Below are positions 35,968 to 44,942 of a stretch of 64,000 nt of DNA, piece after piece (positions within the stretch are counted from its first letter, which is position 1; every line of letters begins with the position of its first letter). The position numbers and the translations under genes are program-made. The notes under the pieces were generated by a model that did not search any database, was not told the origin of the DNA, and saw only the letters and a list, made by a program, of their open reading frames with translations. The stretch is taken from assembly GCA_026195255.1 (NCBI GenBank), contig JAPHSS010000019.1, positions 1 through 64,000 of the forward strand, in the 5' to 3' direction. This DNA comes from Gammaproteobacteria bacterium (GTDB lineage Bacteria; Pseudomonadota; Gammaproteobacteria; SZUA-229).

Positions 35968-37326
35968 TTGCATATTCATATACTGGGTATTTGCGGCACG
36001 TTTATGGGGGGCGTTGCGGTGCTTGCCAGGCAGGCAGGGCATAAGGTAACCGGCTCAGATCTTAATGTTTATCCACCAATGAGCACCCAACTTGAATCTC
36101 AGGGGATAGGTTTAATGCAGGGTTATAAAGCTGAGCATCTGGTTGATCAGGATCAGGTGGTCGTGGGTAATGTTATGTCCCGGGGTAATGAAGCCATTGA
36201 GCATGTTTTAAATAAAAACTTAAGTTATAACTCGGGGCCACAATGGCTGGCAGAAAATGTATTAAAAGATAAATGGGTGCTAGCTGTGGCAGGCACTCAT
36301 GGTAAAACAACCACCAGTTCAATCCTTGCGTGGATTCTGGAATACGCGGGCCTGGATCCCGGATTTTTAATTGGTGGAGTCCCCGCTAATTTCGGTATTT
36401 CCGCACGTTTAGGTGGAGGTTCATTTTTTGTTGTAGAAGCAGACGAGTATGACACTGCTTTTTTTGATAAGCGTTCCAAGTTTGTTCACTATCACCCTCG
36501 AACAGTTATTCTGAATAATATTGAGTTTGATCATGCGGATATATTTGAAGACCTGAATGCAATAAAAAAACAGTTTCATCATTTAGTCAGAACCGTGCCT
36601 GGTGAAGGCTTAATCGTGCATAACAATGATGACAAAAATGTGCAGGATGTTTTACAAAAAGGTTGCTGGAGTGAGCGGGCTGACTTTGCGAATAATGGTG
36701 ATAGTCTGTGGATGATTGATAACGTTTCGCCGGATGGACGAAGCTTTGATGTTTTATATAAGCATGAAAAAGCAGGCACAGTAAAAAGTAACCTGCTTGG
36801 ACCTCATAATCGGATGAATGCACTGGCGGCTATTATTGCAGCACAACATGTCGGTGTGCCAGTCGAGCAAGCTATAGAAGCATTAAAAGAGTTTAAAGGC
36901 ATAAAACGTCGTATGGAAGTCACAGGCGAAGTGAATGGCATTACTGTTTATGATGATTTTGCACATCATCCAACGGCTATTACTGAAACCTTGCAGGGCC
37001 TGAGAGATGCGGTTGGGGATGCAAAAATATGGGCAATATTAGAGCCACGTTCAAATACCATGCGTATGGGTGTGTTTAAACAACAACTGGCTCCCTCATT
37101 AGAACTAGCAGATGAGGTAATACTGTTCCAGCCAGAAGGTGTCGACTGGGATATGCAGTCTGTTGTTGATAAGGTGAAAGCACCTGCAAAATTAAAACGA
37201 TCTATAGAGGGTGTCGTTGGTCTGTTAGCCGAGCAAAGTAAACAGGGAGATCATATACTGGTTATGAGCAACGGCGCGTTTGGTGGTGTACACCAAAAAA
37301 TACTGGATGCACTAAATAAAAAATAA
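35968..37326 (+). CDS. mpl: UDP-N-acetylmuramate:L-alanyl-gamma-D-glutamyl-meso-diaminopimelate ligase
   Basis: Mpl joins recycled murein tripeptide to UDP-MurNAc, bypassing MurC, MurD and MurE. The 452-residue protein has the Mur ligase pattern: HIHILGICGTFMGGVAVLAR at the start, the P-loop VAGTHGKTTTSS at about 106-117, VVEADEYDTAFFDKRSKF near 152-169 and LGPHNRMNALAA near 275. DDFAHHPTAI near 328 is also present. The start codon is TTG: GGGAG lies six bases upstream, and the N-terminus then matches E. coli Mpl without an ATG nearby. Confidence 0.97.
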   Translation: MHIHILGICGTFMGGVAVLARQAGHKVTGSDLNVYPPMSTQLESQGIGLMQGYKAEHLVDQDQVVVGNVMSRGNEAIEHVLNKNLSYNSGPQWLAENVLKDKWVLAVAGTHGKTTTSSILAWILEYAGLDPGFLIGGVPANFGISARLGGGSFFVVEADEYDTAFFDKRSKFVHYHPRTVILNNIEFDHADIFEDLNAIKKQFHHLVRTVPGEGLIVHNNDDKNVQDVLQKGCWSERADFANNGDSLWMIDNVSPDGRSFDVLYKHEKAGTVKSNLLGPHNRMNALAAIIAAQHVGVPVEQAIEALKEFKGIKRRMEVTGEVNGITVYDDFAHHPTAITETLQGLRDAVGDAKIWAILEPRSNTMRMGVFKQQLAPSLELADEVILFQPEGVDWDMQSVVDKVKAPAKLKRSIEGVVGLLAEQSKQGDHILVMSNGAFGGVHQKILDALNKK

Positions 37327-37437
37327 AAACGTAAATAAAGTTTAGGTGTTCTGGGCGTAAAGTAGATGCTCCGTGCCTGATTAGTTTAATACTGTGTCCA
37401 ACACTTGATTTACGATCTATTCTGTAAAGGCTTCAAT

Positions 37438-38049
37438 ATGAATTCAGAGAAGAAAACAGTTATTCTTGCTATCACTGGTGCTTCTGGAGTGCAGTATGGT
37501 ATTCGGTTACTGGAGCAATTACTGACCCATAATCACAAGGTTTACCTGCTGGTTACCCGTGCGGCACATGTGGTGATTAGTATGGAAACAGAATTAGCAT
37601 GGCCGGCTAATAATCATGAATTGCACGATCAACTATGTAAGCGATATGGGGTCGATGGAAATCAGCTAAAAGTTTGTGGTGAGTCAGAATGGACCTCACC
37701 TATTGCCAGCGGCTCTTCTTCTGTTGATGCTATGGTGGTGTGCCCATGTTCTATGAGCACATTATCATCTATTGCGATTGGGGCGAGTACCAATTTGTTA
37801 GAGCGAGCGGCTGATGTTATTTTGAAAGAGCGCAAAAAACTTGTAATGGTGCCAAGAGAAACTCCTTTTTCAGATATTCATTTAGAAAATATGCTCAAGC
37901 TTTCACGAATGGGTGTTGTAATGTTAGCGGCAAATCCGGGTTTTTATAATCAACCGCAAAGTGTCGATGATATTGTGGATTTTATGGTGGCGCGCGTACT
38001 CGATCACCTAGGTATAAAGCAGGAGTTGCAACCTAAGTGGGGTGAGTAA
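37438..38049 (+). CDS. ubiX: Flavin prenyltransferase UbiX
   Basis: UbiX prenylates FMN to make the cofactor of UbiD-type decarboxylases, needed in ubiquinone synthesis. I chose the ATG after AAAGG, giving MNSEKKTVILAITGASGVQY and about 203 residues; the longer frame adds 11 poor residues. Family blocks are ITGASGVQYGIRLLEQL, GSSSVDAMVVCPCSMSTLSSIA near 93-114, LLERAADVILKERKKLV and PRETPFSDIHLENM near 138-151. It follows mpl by about 110 bases, a common pair. No ubiD lies in the window. Confidence 0.96.
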   Translation: MNSEKKTVILAITGASGVQYGIRLLEQLLTHNHKVYLLVTRAAHVVISMETELAWPANNHELHDQLCKRYGVDGNQLKVCGESEWTSPIASGSSSVDAMVVCPCSMSTLSSIAIGASTNLLERAADVILKERKKLVMVPRETPFSDIHLENMLKLSRMGVVMLAANPGFYNQPQSVDDIVDFMVARVLDHLGIKQELQPKWGE

Positions 38050-38183
38050 CTGTTGTGCTAAGTGTACTCTTGCAGGTTATATGGTAGTGCCGGAACATGT
38101 GTGATTATTCTGCTTTATAATCCAGCTAAATAAACTAACAAGTTATCGATTTGCCATAAAGTAACACTGAAAGAGTGACTCAT

Positions 38184-38216
38184 AAAAAAGGCTGGTTATA
38201 AAAACCAGCCTTTTTT
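38184..38216. terminator. Bidirectional intrinsic terminator
   Basis: AAAAAAGGCTGGTT and its reverse complement AACCAGCCTTTTTT flank a five-base loop, giving a 14-bp stem with a G/C core followed by a T-run on either strand. It lies between ubiX (plus) and the cold-shock gene (minus), ending two bases before the latter's stop. Confidence 0.92.
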
Positions 38217-38218
38217 AT

Positions 38219-38440
38219 TTATGCTTCAGCTTCAGTATTGCTAACGTCTTCGGCCTGTAAACCTTTTTGACTATCAATCAGGTTGAACTCAACCTTTTGA
38301 CCATCTTTAAGTGTTCTGAATCCATCACCTCTAATTGCTCTGAAGTGTACAAAAACATCATCACCGGTATCACGTTCTATGAAACCATATCCTTTTGAAT
38401 TGTTGAACCACTTTACAGTTCCTATCTCACGATCAGACAT
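38219..38440 (-). CDS. CspA-family cold-shock protein
   Basis: A 73-residue single cold-shock domain, a nucleic-acid-binding OB fold that acts as an RNA chaperone. RNP1 is KGYGFIER near 16-23 and RNP2 is DVFVHFRAI near 28-36, preceded by [10 protein letters not shown]. The C-terminal [10 protein letters not shown] is slightly longer than in E. coli CspA. It lies 67 bases after a second cold-shock-domain gene on the same strand. The domains are close in sequence, suggesting duplication. Confidence 0.95.
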   Translation of the reverse strand: MSDREIGTVKWFNNSKGYGFIERDTGDDVFVHFRAIRGDGFRTLKDGQKVEFNLIDSQKGLQAEDVSNTEAEA

Positions 38441-38507
38441 TTACTTTTACCTTTTTAGTTATCATTTTACTTAATATGTTCTTCCTGAACATATCAAAGA
38501 CACAACG

Positions 38508-38942
38508 TCATGAAGCAATGGCAACATCCTCTGCCTGTAGCCCCTTATCACCTTCGGTGATATTAAACTCAACGCGTTGCCCTTCAAACAGGGTTTTGTG
38601 ACCCTGGCCACGAATTGAGCGGAAGTGAACAAAGACATCATCACCCGCATCCCGAGTAATAAAGCCAAAGCCCTTACTGGTATTAAACCACTTTACAGTA
38701 CCCGATTCACGGGAATTATCTGAATTTGCGTCTTTTTGCACACTTTTTGCTGGTTTTTTTGTGTCTTTATTAGACGCTACTAATGCAGCTATTAATGTTG
38801 ATGCGAAAATTAAGGCTGACAGTGTTATCAGGCCGCTTGTTGTGGAAAAATTCTCCTGGGTTAATAGTTGTGTAGAAATGCCAGTTGCGACAGCTGATGT
38901 TATTAAACTAATTGTAAAAATGCGAAAAAAAGCAGTGTTCAT
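38508..38942 (-). CDS. Membrane-anchored cold-shock-domain protein
   Basis: A 144-residue protein with two hydrophobic helices at the N-terminus (about 7-27 and 35-57). A short basic linker ([13 protein letters not shown]) follows, then a complete cold-shock domain from about residue 78 ([47 protein letters not shown]). The domain should face the cytoplasm, putting a nucleic-acid-binding domain at the inner membrane. This differs from the known CSD-DUF1294 layout, where membrane helices follow the CSD. The next gene downstream is a soluble cold-shock protein with a similar domain. Function is unknown. Confidence 0.85.
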   Translation of the reverse strand: MNTAFFRIFTISLITSAVATGISTQLLTQENFSTTSGLITLSALIFASTLIAALVASNKDTKKPAKSVQKDANSDNSRESGTVKWFNTSKGFGFITRDAGDDVFVHFRSIRGQGHKTLFEGQRVEFNITEGDKGLQAEDVAIAS

Positions 38943-39089
38943 ATGTAAAGTTTCCTAATGCTAACGAAATTCACGGTATTGAAAATAAATAATTTAAAAA
39001 TATAACCGTGTGTGGTTTAAAAAAATCGAATATTAAAAAGTGGTCTTATTATAATAAAAAAATATTAACCTACCAGTGGCAAACAGATG

Positions 39090-39362
39090 TTATCTGGTTA
39101 GTTTTGACATCAGTTTTTCTATTGATGTCTCTGCAGGTAATTGCAAATGAAATTTTTGAGATTGTAAATTTTCCATAACTTTCACGGGGTTTTCTTTCAC
39201 AAGTCTGGTGTTTTTATTTAACTCTAAAGTCATTGCAAAAGTTAACTCACCGAGAGATCGTTTTAGTTTCTCATCGATACAGTCAAAATCATTTTCTTCA
39301 GCAAGATAAATATACATATCCTGTTTTGCAGCGCAGCGATAAATGTAACAGTTAGTGGACAT
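39090..39362 (-). CDS. YcgL domain-containing protein
   Basis: A 90-residue protein of the YcgL family (PF05166), found in gammaproteobacteria and without an established function. Recognisable are CYIYRCAAKQDMYIYLAEENDF at the N-terminus (two strands) and LGELTFAMTLEL near 37-48. QKFHLQLPAE near 68-77 replaces the usual GFYLQMP block. It overlaps the hemL stop by one base, so it is translated from the same message. Confidence 0.85.
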   Translation of the reverse strand: MSTNCYIYRCAAKQDMYIYLAEENDFDCIDEKLKRSLGELTFAMTLELNKNTRLVKENPVKVMENLQSQKFHLQLPAETSIEKLMSKLTR

Positions 39363-40651
39363 TATAACGTGCCTAAAACTTTGTCAGCAGCATCAATTGT
39401 CGCCTGGATATCTTCATCGCTGTGTTTACAGCTAACAAAACCGGCTTCATAAGCCGATGGTGCTAGATATATGCCTTGTTGTAACATGCCATGGAAAAAT
39501 TTTTGAAAATGTTCACTATTGCATTGAGTTGCCTGGGTGAAGTTAGTTACATTTTCAGCATCAGTAAAGAACAGACCAAACATACCGCCAACGATATTGC
39601 CGGCCATGGGAATATTATGCTTTGCTGCTTTTTCAATAATACCATTGACCAGTGTATTTACTTTAGCATTTAAATCTTCAAAGAAATTGTCAGCTGAAAT
39701 TAATTCCAGGGTTTTAAGGCCAGCAGCCATAGCAATTGGATTGCCTGATAATGTGCCTGCCTGATAAACAGGCCCTGTCGGCGCGATAAACTGCATGATG
39801 TCTTTGCGGCCACCGAACGCACCCACAGGCATGCCACCACCAACGACCTTTCCTAAGGTGGTTAAGTCGGGTTTTATATTATAGATAGATTGCGCGCCAC
39901 CTAATGCGGTGCGAAAACCAGTCATTACTTCATCAAAAATTAATATTGTGCCGTGTTCATCGCAAACTTCTCGTAAGCCTTCAAGAAAACCCTCAACAGG
40001 GGGAATGCAGTTCATATTACCAGCGACAGGCTCAACAATAATGCAGGCAATTTTATCAGCGGATGTTTTAAATGTTTCCTTGACCTGTTCAATATCGTTA
40101 TAAGTCAGAGTAATGGTGTGCTCAGCCAGACAGGCGGGAACACCGGGTGAGCTGGGCACGCCAAGGGTAAGAGCGCCAGAACCCGCTTTTACTAAAAGCG
40201 AGTCAGAGTGGCCATGGTAACAGCCTTCAAATTTAACAATGCTATCTCGATTAGTAAAACCTCGAGCCAGACGAATGGCGCTCATGGTGGCTTCAGTACC
40301 AGAACTAACCATTCGCACAGATTCAATTGAAGGTACAAGCTGGCAAATGCGTTCTGCCATTTCGGTTTCTATTGCTGTAGGCGCACCAAAACTAAGGCCT
40401 CTCTCGGCGCTCTTTTTTACTGTATTTATTACTTCAGGGTGGGCATGACCTAAAATCATGGGTCCCCAGGAGCCAACATAGTCAATATAACGCTTGTCAT
40501 CTGCATCCCAGATATAGGCACCATTCGCTCTATCAATAAAAACCGGGTTGCCGCCAACACCCTTAAACGCCCTTACAGGGGAGTTTACGCCACCGGGAAT
40601 AACCAGTTGTGCCTGGTTAAAAAGATCAGTCTGGGTGTTTTTTTGAGACAT
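39362..40651 (-). CDS. hemL: Glutamate-1-semialdehyde 2,1-aminomutase
   Basis: HemL isomerises glutamate-1-semialdehyde to 5-aminolevulinate, a PLP-dependent early step of haem and sirohaem synthesis. The 429-residue protein has [16 protein letters not shown] at about 19-34, [16 protein letters not shown] near 120-135, [16 protein letters not shown] near 243-258 and the PLP lysine in [17 protein letters not shown] near 268-284. [13 protein letters not shown] follows. The stop overlaps a YcgL gene. An FNR/ANR-like palindrome lies about 55 bases upstream of the start. Confidence 0.98.
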   Translation of the reverse strand: MSQKNTQTDLFNQAQLVIPGGVNSPVRAFKGVGGNPVFIDRANGAYIWDADDKRYIDYVGSWGPMILGHAHPEVINTVKKSAERGLSFGAPTAIETEMAERICQLVPSIESVRMVSSGTEATMSAIRLARGFTNRDSIVKFEGCYHGHSDSLLVKAGSGALTLGVPSSPGVPACLAEHTITLTYNDIEQVKETFKTSADKIACIIVEPVAGNMNCIPPVEGFLEGLREVCDEHGTILIFDEVMTGFRTALGGAQSIYNIKPDLTTLGKVVGGGMPVGAFGGRKDIMQFIAPTGPVYQAGTLSGNPIAMAAGLKTLELISADNFFEDLNAKVNTLVNGIIEKAAKHNIPMAGNIVGGMFGLFFTDAENVTNFTQATQCNSEHFQKFFHGMLQQGIYLAPSAYEAGFVSCKHSDEDIQATIDAADKVLGTL

Positions 40652-40704
40652 GTTGGGTTTCCTGAAGCCGAATATTATAAGACCGGGTATTTTACATCAA
40701 AATG

Positions 40705-40716
40705 TGATTAAGATCA
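40705..40716. promoter_or_regulatory. FNR/ANR-like palindrome upstream of hemL
   Basis: TGATTAAGATCA is an exact TGAT-N4-ATCA palindrome, the core of the FNR/CRP-class site TTGAT-N4-ATCAA, with one outer base differing on each side. It lies 54-65 bases before the hemL ATG. Oxygen control of haem genes by FNR/ANR is known in other proteobacteria, so the position is plausible. It is a single short match. Confidence 0.35.
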
Positions 40717-40736
40717 TAAAATGTAGTTAACTTAAG

Positions 40737-41381
40737 TTAAGCGTTTCTGGCATCAAATGCCTTTTTATACTGTTGGCATCGATGAGAAATTTTTTCGTTG
40801 TCAGCTTGTGAGAAAATATCGCTAATCACAGCTAACATATCGCTACCCGCCTCAAGCAGTGGAGATTGATTTTCTAATGTAACGCCACCTATGCAACATA
40901 TGGGGGTGCTGTGTATAAGCTTTAAGGCGGAAATTAACTCGACGTTAGCACGCGGGGCATCTGGTTTTATGGATGAACCAAAAAAACTCCCAAAAGCGAT
41001 ATAATCCGCACCGTTTTTAATGGCATCTAGTGCCAGTGTTTGCTGGTTATAACAACTTACGCCAATGATTTTATTGGCACCGATTCTTTTTCGAGTTTCA
41101 TTAATAGACACATCATTTTTGCCTATATGTATGCCGTCCGCATTAACCTGCTTTGCCAGTTCAATATCATCATTGATAATAAAATAAACATGGTGCCTGT
41201 CGCATAATTTCTTTAGCGATTTTGCCTGATGAAGTCGTTTGGGTTTATTTGAACTTTTGTCTCTGTATTGTAAAACCGAGGCGCCTGATGTTATTGCCGC
41301 TTCAGCCATGCTTAAAAATTCCGTTTCAGGCATTAAGTCTTCATTAGTAATAACATAAAGGCCAGATAGTTGTTTTGTCAT
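40737..41381 (-). CDS. thiE: Thiamine-phosphate synthase
   Basis: ThiE couples HMP-pyrophosphate with thiazole phosphate to give thiamine phosphate. The 214-residue TIM-barrel protein has LYVITNEDLM at the start, VLQYRDKSSNKPKR near 36-49 for the pyrophosphate, FIINDDIELAKQVNADGIHIG near 68-88, IGVSCYNQQ near 104-112 and IAFGSFFGSSIKP near 129-141. ICCIGGVTLENQSPLLEAG lies near 165. It overlaps thiD by four bases and precedes hemL on the same strand. Confidence 0.96.
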   Translation of the reverse strand: MTKQLSGLYVITNEDLMPETEFLSMAEAAITSGASVLQYRDKSSNKPKRLHQAKSLKKLCDRHHVYFIINDDIELAKQVNADGIHIGKNDVSINETRKRIGANKIIGVSCYNQQTLALDAIKNGADYIAFGSFFGSSIKPDAPRANVELISALKLIHSTPICCIGGVTLENQSPLLEAGSDMLAVISDIFSQADNEKISHRCQQYKKAFDARNA

Positions 41382-42157
41382 ATGTTTCGATTTGGAATTA
41401 GTTGTCCATTGCCTAAGTTATTAGCATTTATTAATGCCTTATATGTAAAATCAAGCGCATTCTGGCAGGCGTTTACAGGGTCCATTTTTTGTGCAATTAA
41501 GGCAGCCAGACTGGCGGCAAGGGTACAGCCTGAACCGTGATATTCATTCTGCAGTCGTTTATAGGTAAATGACTTTTGATTTTTAGATTTAAAATACAGT
41601 TTATGTATGACATCGGGGTTTTTCGTATGTGTTCCGGTTAACAAAACATATTTTGCGCCCATTTTATTCAAAAGCTGAGCTGCTGATTCTGCTTGTGCTT
41701 TTGAGTTTGTCAGTAGCAGCGCTTCCGGGACATTTGGCGTCAGAATATAAGTACGGGGAATAATTAATGTATTAATGGCGTCAATGAGGTTTTTTTGTGC
41801 CAGTGATGTGCCTCCACCTGCAGCTAAAACAGGGTCGAGAATAACGGGAATATCACTATATTGCCTGAATAGTGTATATATGGCTTCTGCTGTTTCACCG
41901 GAGCCTAACATGCCAATTTTTATTGCACTAACAGGCATATCTTTTAATACAGTACGTGCCTGTTTAAGTATTAAGGCTGCATCAACCGGTTTAAAGCTAA
42001 TGACATTAGTCGTGTCCTGTACTGTATTGGCAGTAATGATAGGGGCAGCATGGCAGCCATGTTTAGCGATGGCTTCAATATCAGCCTGTATACCTGCGCC
42101 GCCTGTTGGGTCTAATCCGGAAAAACAAAGTACGACAGGTGGTTTTTGTTGTTTCAT
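41378..42157 (-). CDS. thiD: Hydroxymethylpyrimidine (phosphate) kinase
   Basis: ThiD phosphorylates HMP and HMP-phosphate to the pyrophosphate used by ThiE. The 259-residue ribokinase-fold protein has FSGLDPTGGAGIQADIEAI near 12-30, ITANTVQDTTNV near 41-52, AIKIGMLGSGETAEAIYTL near 79-97, DPVLAAGGGTSLA near 106-118 and the ATP/catalytic region YHGSGCTLAASLAALIA near 207-223. The thiD-thiE start-stop overlap shows coupling. I found no TPP riboswitch in the 123 bases upstream. Confidence 0.96.
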   Translation of the reverse strand: MKQQKPPVVLCFSGLDPTGGAGIQADIEAIAKHGCHAAPIITANTVQDTTNVISFKPVDAALILKQARTVLKDMPVSAIKIGMLGSGETAEAIYTLFRQYSDIPVILDPVLAAGGGTSLAQKNLIDAINTLIIPRTYILTPNVPEALLLTNSKAQAESAAQLLNKMGAKYVLLTGTHTKNPDVIHKLYFKSKNQKSFTYKRLQNEYHGSGCTLAASLAALIAQKMDPVNACQNALDFTYKALINANNLGNGQLIPNRNI

Positions 42158-42280
42158 TTTGTCTCTAATAGAAATAATGGCTGTAATACAAAATTGTTAT
42201 ACACACAAGGTTGTATGACGGTTTTTTTAAGCCAGGCGGCATTTTAGATTTAAGCGGGATGGCTGTCAAAAAATACTGGC

Positions 42281-43132
42281 TTAGCAAACCTTACGTGCAG
42301 ATTTTGCAAGATCAATTACCCGGGCACGAATAAACTGGTTACCCGGTGTATCTGTATTTGGCGATAATTTCAGGTATGAACTGTAGTCGGCCAGTGCGGG
42401 AATATGACATTCCTGCTGGTCGTAAATGGCTGCACGAGCTTTAAGTGCATCTGGTTTGTCGTCATCCATTTCTACCATGATGTCGGCAAGGGGTAAGGCT
42501 TTTATCCAGTTTTCATCCTGCATATACAGGTTACGTAAATTACGCATTACACGGAGAACAATTTCCTTGTTCGAACTGCTAGATAGTACGCCCTGGGCTC
42601 GAGACTTATTTAACTTGGCACCATAGTATTCCCGTAATCGTTCTTCTATATCTTCTTCGTTTAATGAAATGCCGCCAAAATAAGGGTCCAGGACAATAGC
42701 CCCGTCACTTATTTCAAGTTTGACCAGAAAGTGGCCAGGAAATGCTATTCCGCTTAGAGGGAGGCCTAAAGCGTGCCCTAACTCTATATAAAGAATAGAC
42801 AGGCTGATCGGTATCCCTAGTTTTCTATCGATAACATCATTTAAAAAACTGTTTCGAGGATCGTAATATGAGTTGGTATTGCCCTCATAAGCCTTCTCAA
42901 CAAATAACACATGGTTCAGCTGTTTTAATATTTCAGCAGCATTAGCCGTTGCTGAAAGGCGGTTATTTATCTCTTCGGCAATATTTTGAATTTTTAACAA
43001 ATAGCTATCAATGTTTAAATCGGGGTATTCGAGTTTAGCAACCATAAGCGCGGCTTTTGCCAAACTGATATCATCATCAGGCTGGTTTAACATTTTAAAA
43101 AATGCAGTTTTGTCTGAATTCGAAGGGGTCAT
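42281..43132 (-). CDS. SirB1 family protein (transglutaminase-like core plus TPR-like C-terminus)
   Basis: A 283-residue protein of the SirB1 family (Transglut_core2), widespread in gammaproteobacteria and without a defined reaction. The N-terminal part is helical. The core has YYDPRNSFLNDVIDRKLGIP near 88-107 (the usual cysteine position is not obvious), SILYIELGHALGLPLSGIAFPGHFLV near 112-137 and LDPYFGG. From about 190 a helical repeat region (NLRNLYMQDENWIKALPLAD...) resembles TPR. It follows the pentapeptide-repeat gene by nine bases, so the two form an operon. Confidence 0.85.
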   Translation of the reverse strand: MTPSNSDKTAFFKMLNQPDDDISLAKAALMVAKLEYPDLNIDSYLLKIQNIAEEINNRLSATANAAEILKQLNHVLFVEKAYEGNTNSYYDPRNSFLNDVIDRKLGIPISLSILYIELGHALGLPLSGIAFPGHFLVKLEISDGAIVLDPYFGGISLNEEDIEERLREYYGAKLNKSRAQGVLSSSSNKEIVLRVMRNLRNLYMQDENWIKALPLADIMVEMDDDKPDALKARAAIYDQQECHIPALADYSSYLKLSPNTDTPGNQFIRARVIDLAKSARKVC

Positions 43133-43141
43133 TTTTTTGTT

Positions 43142-43489
43142 TTATGCCTTGTATCTCATACGAGTACCATGCTCAAGTGAGAGTAATATTTCTTCTGCAC
43201 TAAGTTCCACAGGAAAGTATACACCTGAAATTTGTGCGCCGTGAATACTTGAGCCTTGAAGAATGGTTTTTGAAAAATCAATTCCTCGTAAATTACTCAT
43301 TCTAAAGTAACAGTCGCTTAAATCCAGTCCCTCTGCGTTTAGGCCTTTTAAATCTACATTACGAAAATCAGCCGCTTTTAAATCACAACTTTCGCCATTT
43401 TCTCTACGAGAATTAAACTCAGCAATTTTGCCTTCCCTTAAAAGGCGATACAGCTCATCTGTTTTAACTTGTGGTGTATTGTCAATCAT
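43142..43489 (-). CDS. Small pentapeptide-repeat protein
   Basis: A 115-residue protein with about eight pentapeptide-like repeats in its middle (CDLKA ADFRN VDLKG LNAEG LDLSD CYFRM SNLRG IDFSK), which should form a short right-handed beta-helix. The C-terminal helix has VELSAEEILLSLEHGTRMRY. Function is unknown. Small proteins of this kind are common in gammaproteobacteria. It sits nine bases before the SirB1 gene. Confidence 0.82.
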   Translation of the reverse strand: MIDNTPQVKTDELYRLLREGKIAEFNSRRENGESCDLKAADFRNVDLKGLNAEGLDLSDCYFRMSNLRGIDFSKTILQGSSIHGAQISGVYFPVELSAEEILLSLEHGTRMRYKA

Positions 43490-43616
43490 TAACCAGCTCC
43501 CATTATTGGTTGTAACCAGTTAAGTATAGCAGTAGAAGGCTTTAATCACCGAATGAGTGTAAGCTTTTTAATCAGAATAGAAGCATACAGGAGGGCATTA
43601 TGAGGTTTTTTTAATG

Positions 43617-44048
43617 TTATCCCGGGTGTGTCTGTCCTTGCACTGTAGCTACCAGGTTTCTACCAGCTGCATGATTTCTGTGTTCACATAAATATATACC
43701 CTGCCAGATGCCCATATTAATTGTGCCATTTGAAATAGGTATACTCAGGCTAGAGCCAAGAATGCAGCTTTTAATATGCGCGGGCATATCATCATTACCT
43801 TCGTCTGTGTGCTGATAGTAAGCCGCCCCTTCAGGCACAAAATGATTGAAATGGCTTTCCAGGTCATGCCTAACAGAAGGGTCTGCATTTTCATTAATAG
43901 CCAATGAGGCGGACGTATGTTGTATAAACAGATGCAGCAGGCCGATTTCAAGCGATTTTAGTACAGGTAATTGTAATAAAATTTCATTGGTAACTAGATG
44001 AAAACCTCTTTTTTTAGCGGATAAGCGAAGCTCGTATTGTGCCCACAT
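43617..44048 (-). CDS. yjbQ: YjbQ/UPF0047 family protein
   Basis: A 143-residue member of the UPF0047 family, whose E. coli member YjbQ has been reported to have thiamine-phosphate synthase side activity. The family signature is present: FIQHTSASLAINENADPSVRHDL near 42-64 (written here only as a position guide), HTDEGNDDMPAHIKS near 82-96, and GIWQGIYLCEHRN near 113-125 with conserved histidine and glutamate. It starts 13 bases after the CbbY-like gene and is probably co-transcribed with it. Confidence 0.9.
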   Translation of the reverse strand: MWAQYELRLSAKKRGFHLVTNEILLQLPVLKSLEIGLLHLFIQHTSASLAINENADPSVRHDLESHFNHFVPEGAAYYQHTDEGNDDMPAHIKSCILGSSLSIPISNGTINMGIWQGIYLCEHRNHAAGRNLVATVQGQTHPG

Positions 44049-44061
44049 AGTATTTTACCGT

Positions 44062-44823
44062 TTACGAAGCGTGTATTTTATAAAGTAAATCAAGGTTTAA
44101 AAAGCTGGCACCGTGATTATTTCCCGCAAGAGTCGTGAAAGGGCTATCGGCTTCGCCCATTTGATCTAATACGAGTGATGCCCCGCTGAAATCATGAGCT
44201 TTCGTATAGTCATTTATAGTAATAATGGTTTTCAGGCCAGCTCCAAGGGAGGACTTTATTCCATTAAAGGAGTCTTCAAATGCAAGGCAGTCTTTCGCTT
44301 CTAAATTAAGCTGATTAAGTGCCCAGTTATAAATGTCTGGAGCGGGTTTTTTTGCCGGAACGATATCACCTGCGGCAATGACCTCAAACCATTCAGTAGA
44401 GCCTTTCTCCAGAGCGTGCTCAAGCAGCGCGGTAACATTGGCAGGTGTCGTAGTGGTTGATATGGCAATACGTAAATTATTCTCTCGTGCTTCGTGAATA
44501 AGGCGTTTCACACCTGGTCTTAGCGGTATGGCACCGGTAGATAGCAATTCCGTGTAATGTCTGGTTTTAGAAGCATGAAGCTCTTTAATCAATTGCGGGG
44601 TTGAGCTATCGGTAGGAAAATCGGTATTAAATTTCTGTAGATAGTAAGCCATACGCTCTTTACCGCCGGTAACAGAGAGTAACTGACCATAGAGTTCTAC
44701 TGACCAGTTCCAGTCCAGTCCGGCTTGTTCAAATGCCTGGTTGAATGCTACTCGATGACCGTCGCGTTCAGTATCTGAGAGCGTTCCATCTACATCAAAT
44801 ATTAGAGCTTGAAGTGAAGACAT
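44062..44823 (-). CDS. cbbY: CbbY-type HAD phosphatase (probable xylulose-1,5-bisphosphate phosphatase)
   Basis: This HAD-family phosphatase of about 253 residues has the nucleophile in FDVDGTLSDTE, the threonine in ISTTTTPANV, the lysine in PAKKPAPDIY and acidic residues in FEDSFNGIKS. It resembles proteobacterial CbbY along its length, notably in GLDWNW, LLSVTGGKERMAYYL and IPLRPGVKRLI. CbbY removes xylulose-1,5-bisphosphate, a misfire product that inhibits Rubisco, so a Calvin cycle is suggested. No Rubisco genes are in the window, and related HAD phosphatases have other substrates. The ATG after AGGTG is chosen over a GTG nine bases upstream. Confidence 0.8.
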   Translation of the reverse strand: MSSLQALIFDVDGTLSDTERDGHRVAFNQAFEQAGLDWNWSVELYGQLLSVTGGKERMAYYLQKFNTDFPTDSSTPQLIKELHASKTRHYTELLSTGAIPLRPGVKRLIHEARENNLRIAISTTTTPANVTALLEHALEKGSTEWFEVIAAGDIVPAKKPAPDIYNWALNQLNLEAKDCLAFEDSFNGIKSSLGAGLKTIITINDYTKAHDFSGASLVLDQMGEADSPFTTLAGNNHGASFLNLDLLYKIHAS

Positions 44824-44942
44824 ATTTAACACCTATATAAAAATTTAGTGGATTGTAGATGATGCGGTAATTAATTAATAGCCTATACTTACATGGTTAA
44901 TACACCATTTTATACACATATACAGTCTCATTATCAGAGAAT

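Noticed and set aside
42158-42280. TPP riboswitch before thiD
   Set aside because: No CUGAGA or ACCUGA-type THI-box elements are present in the gap.
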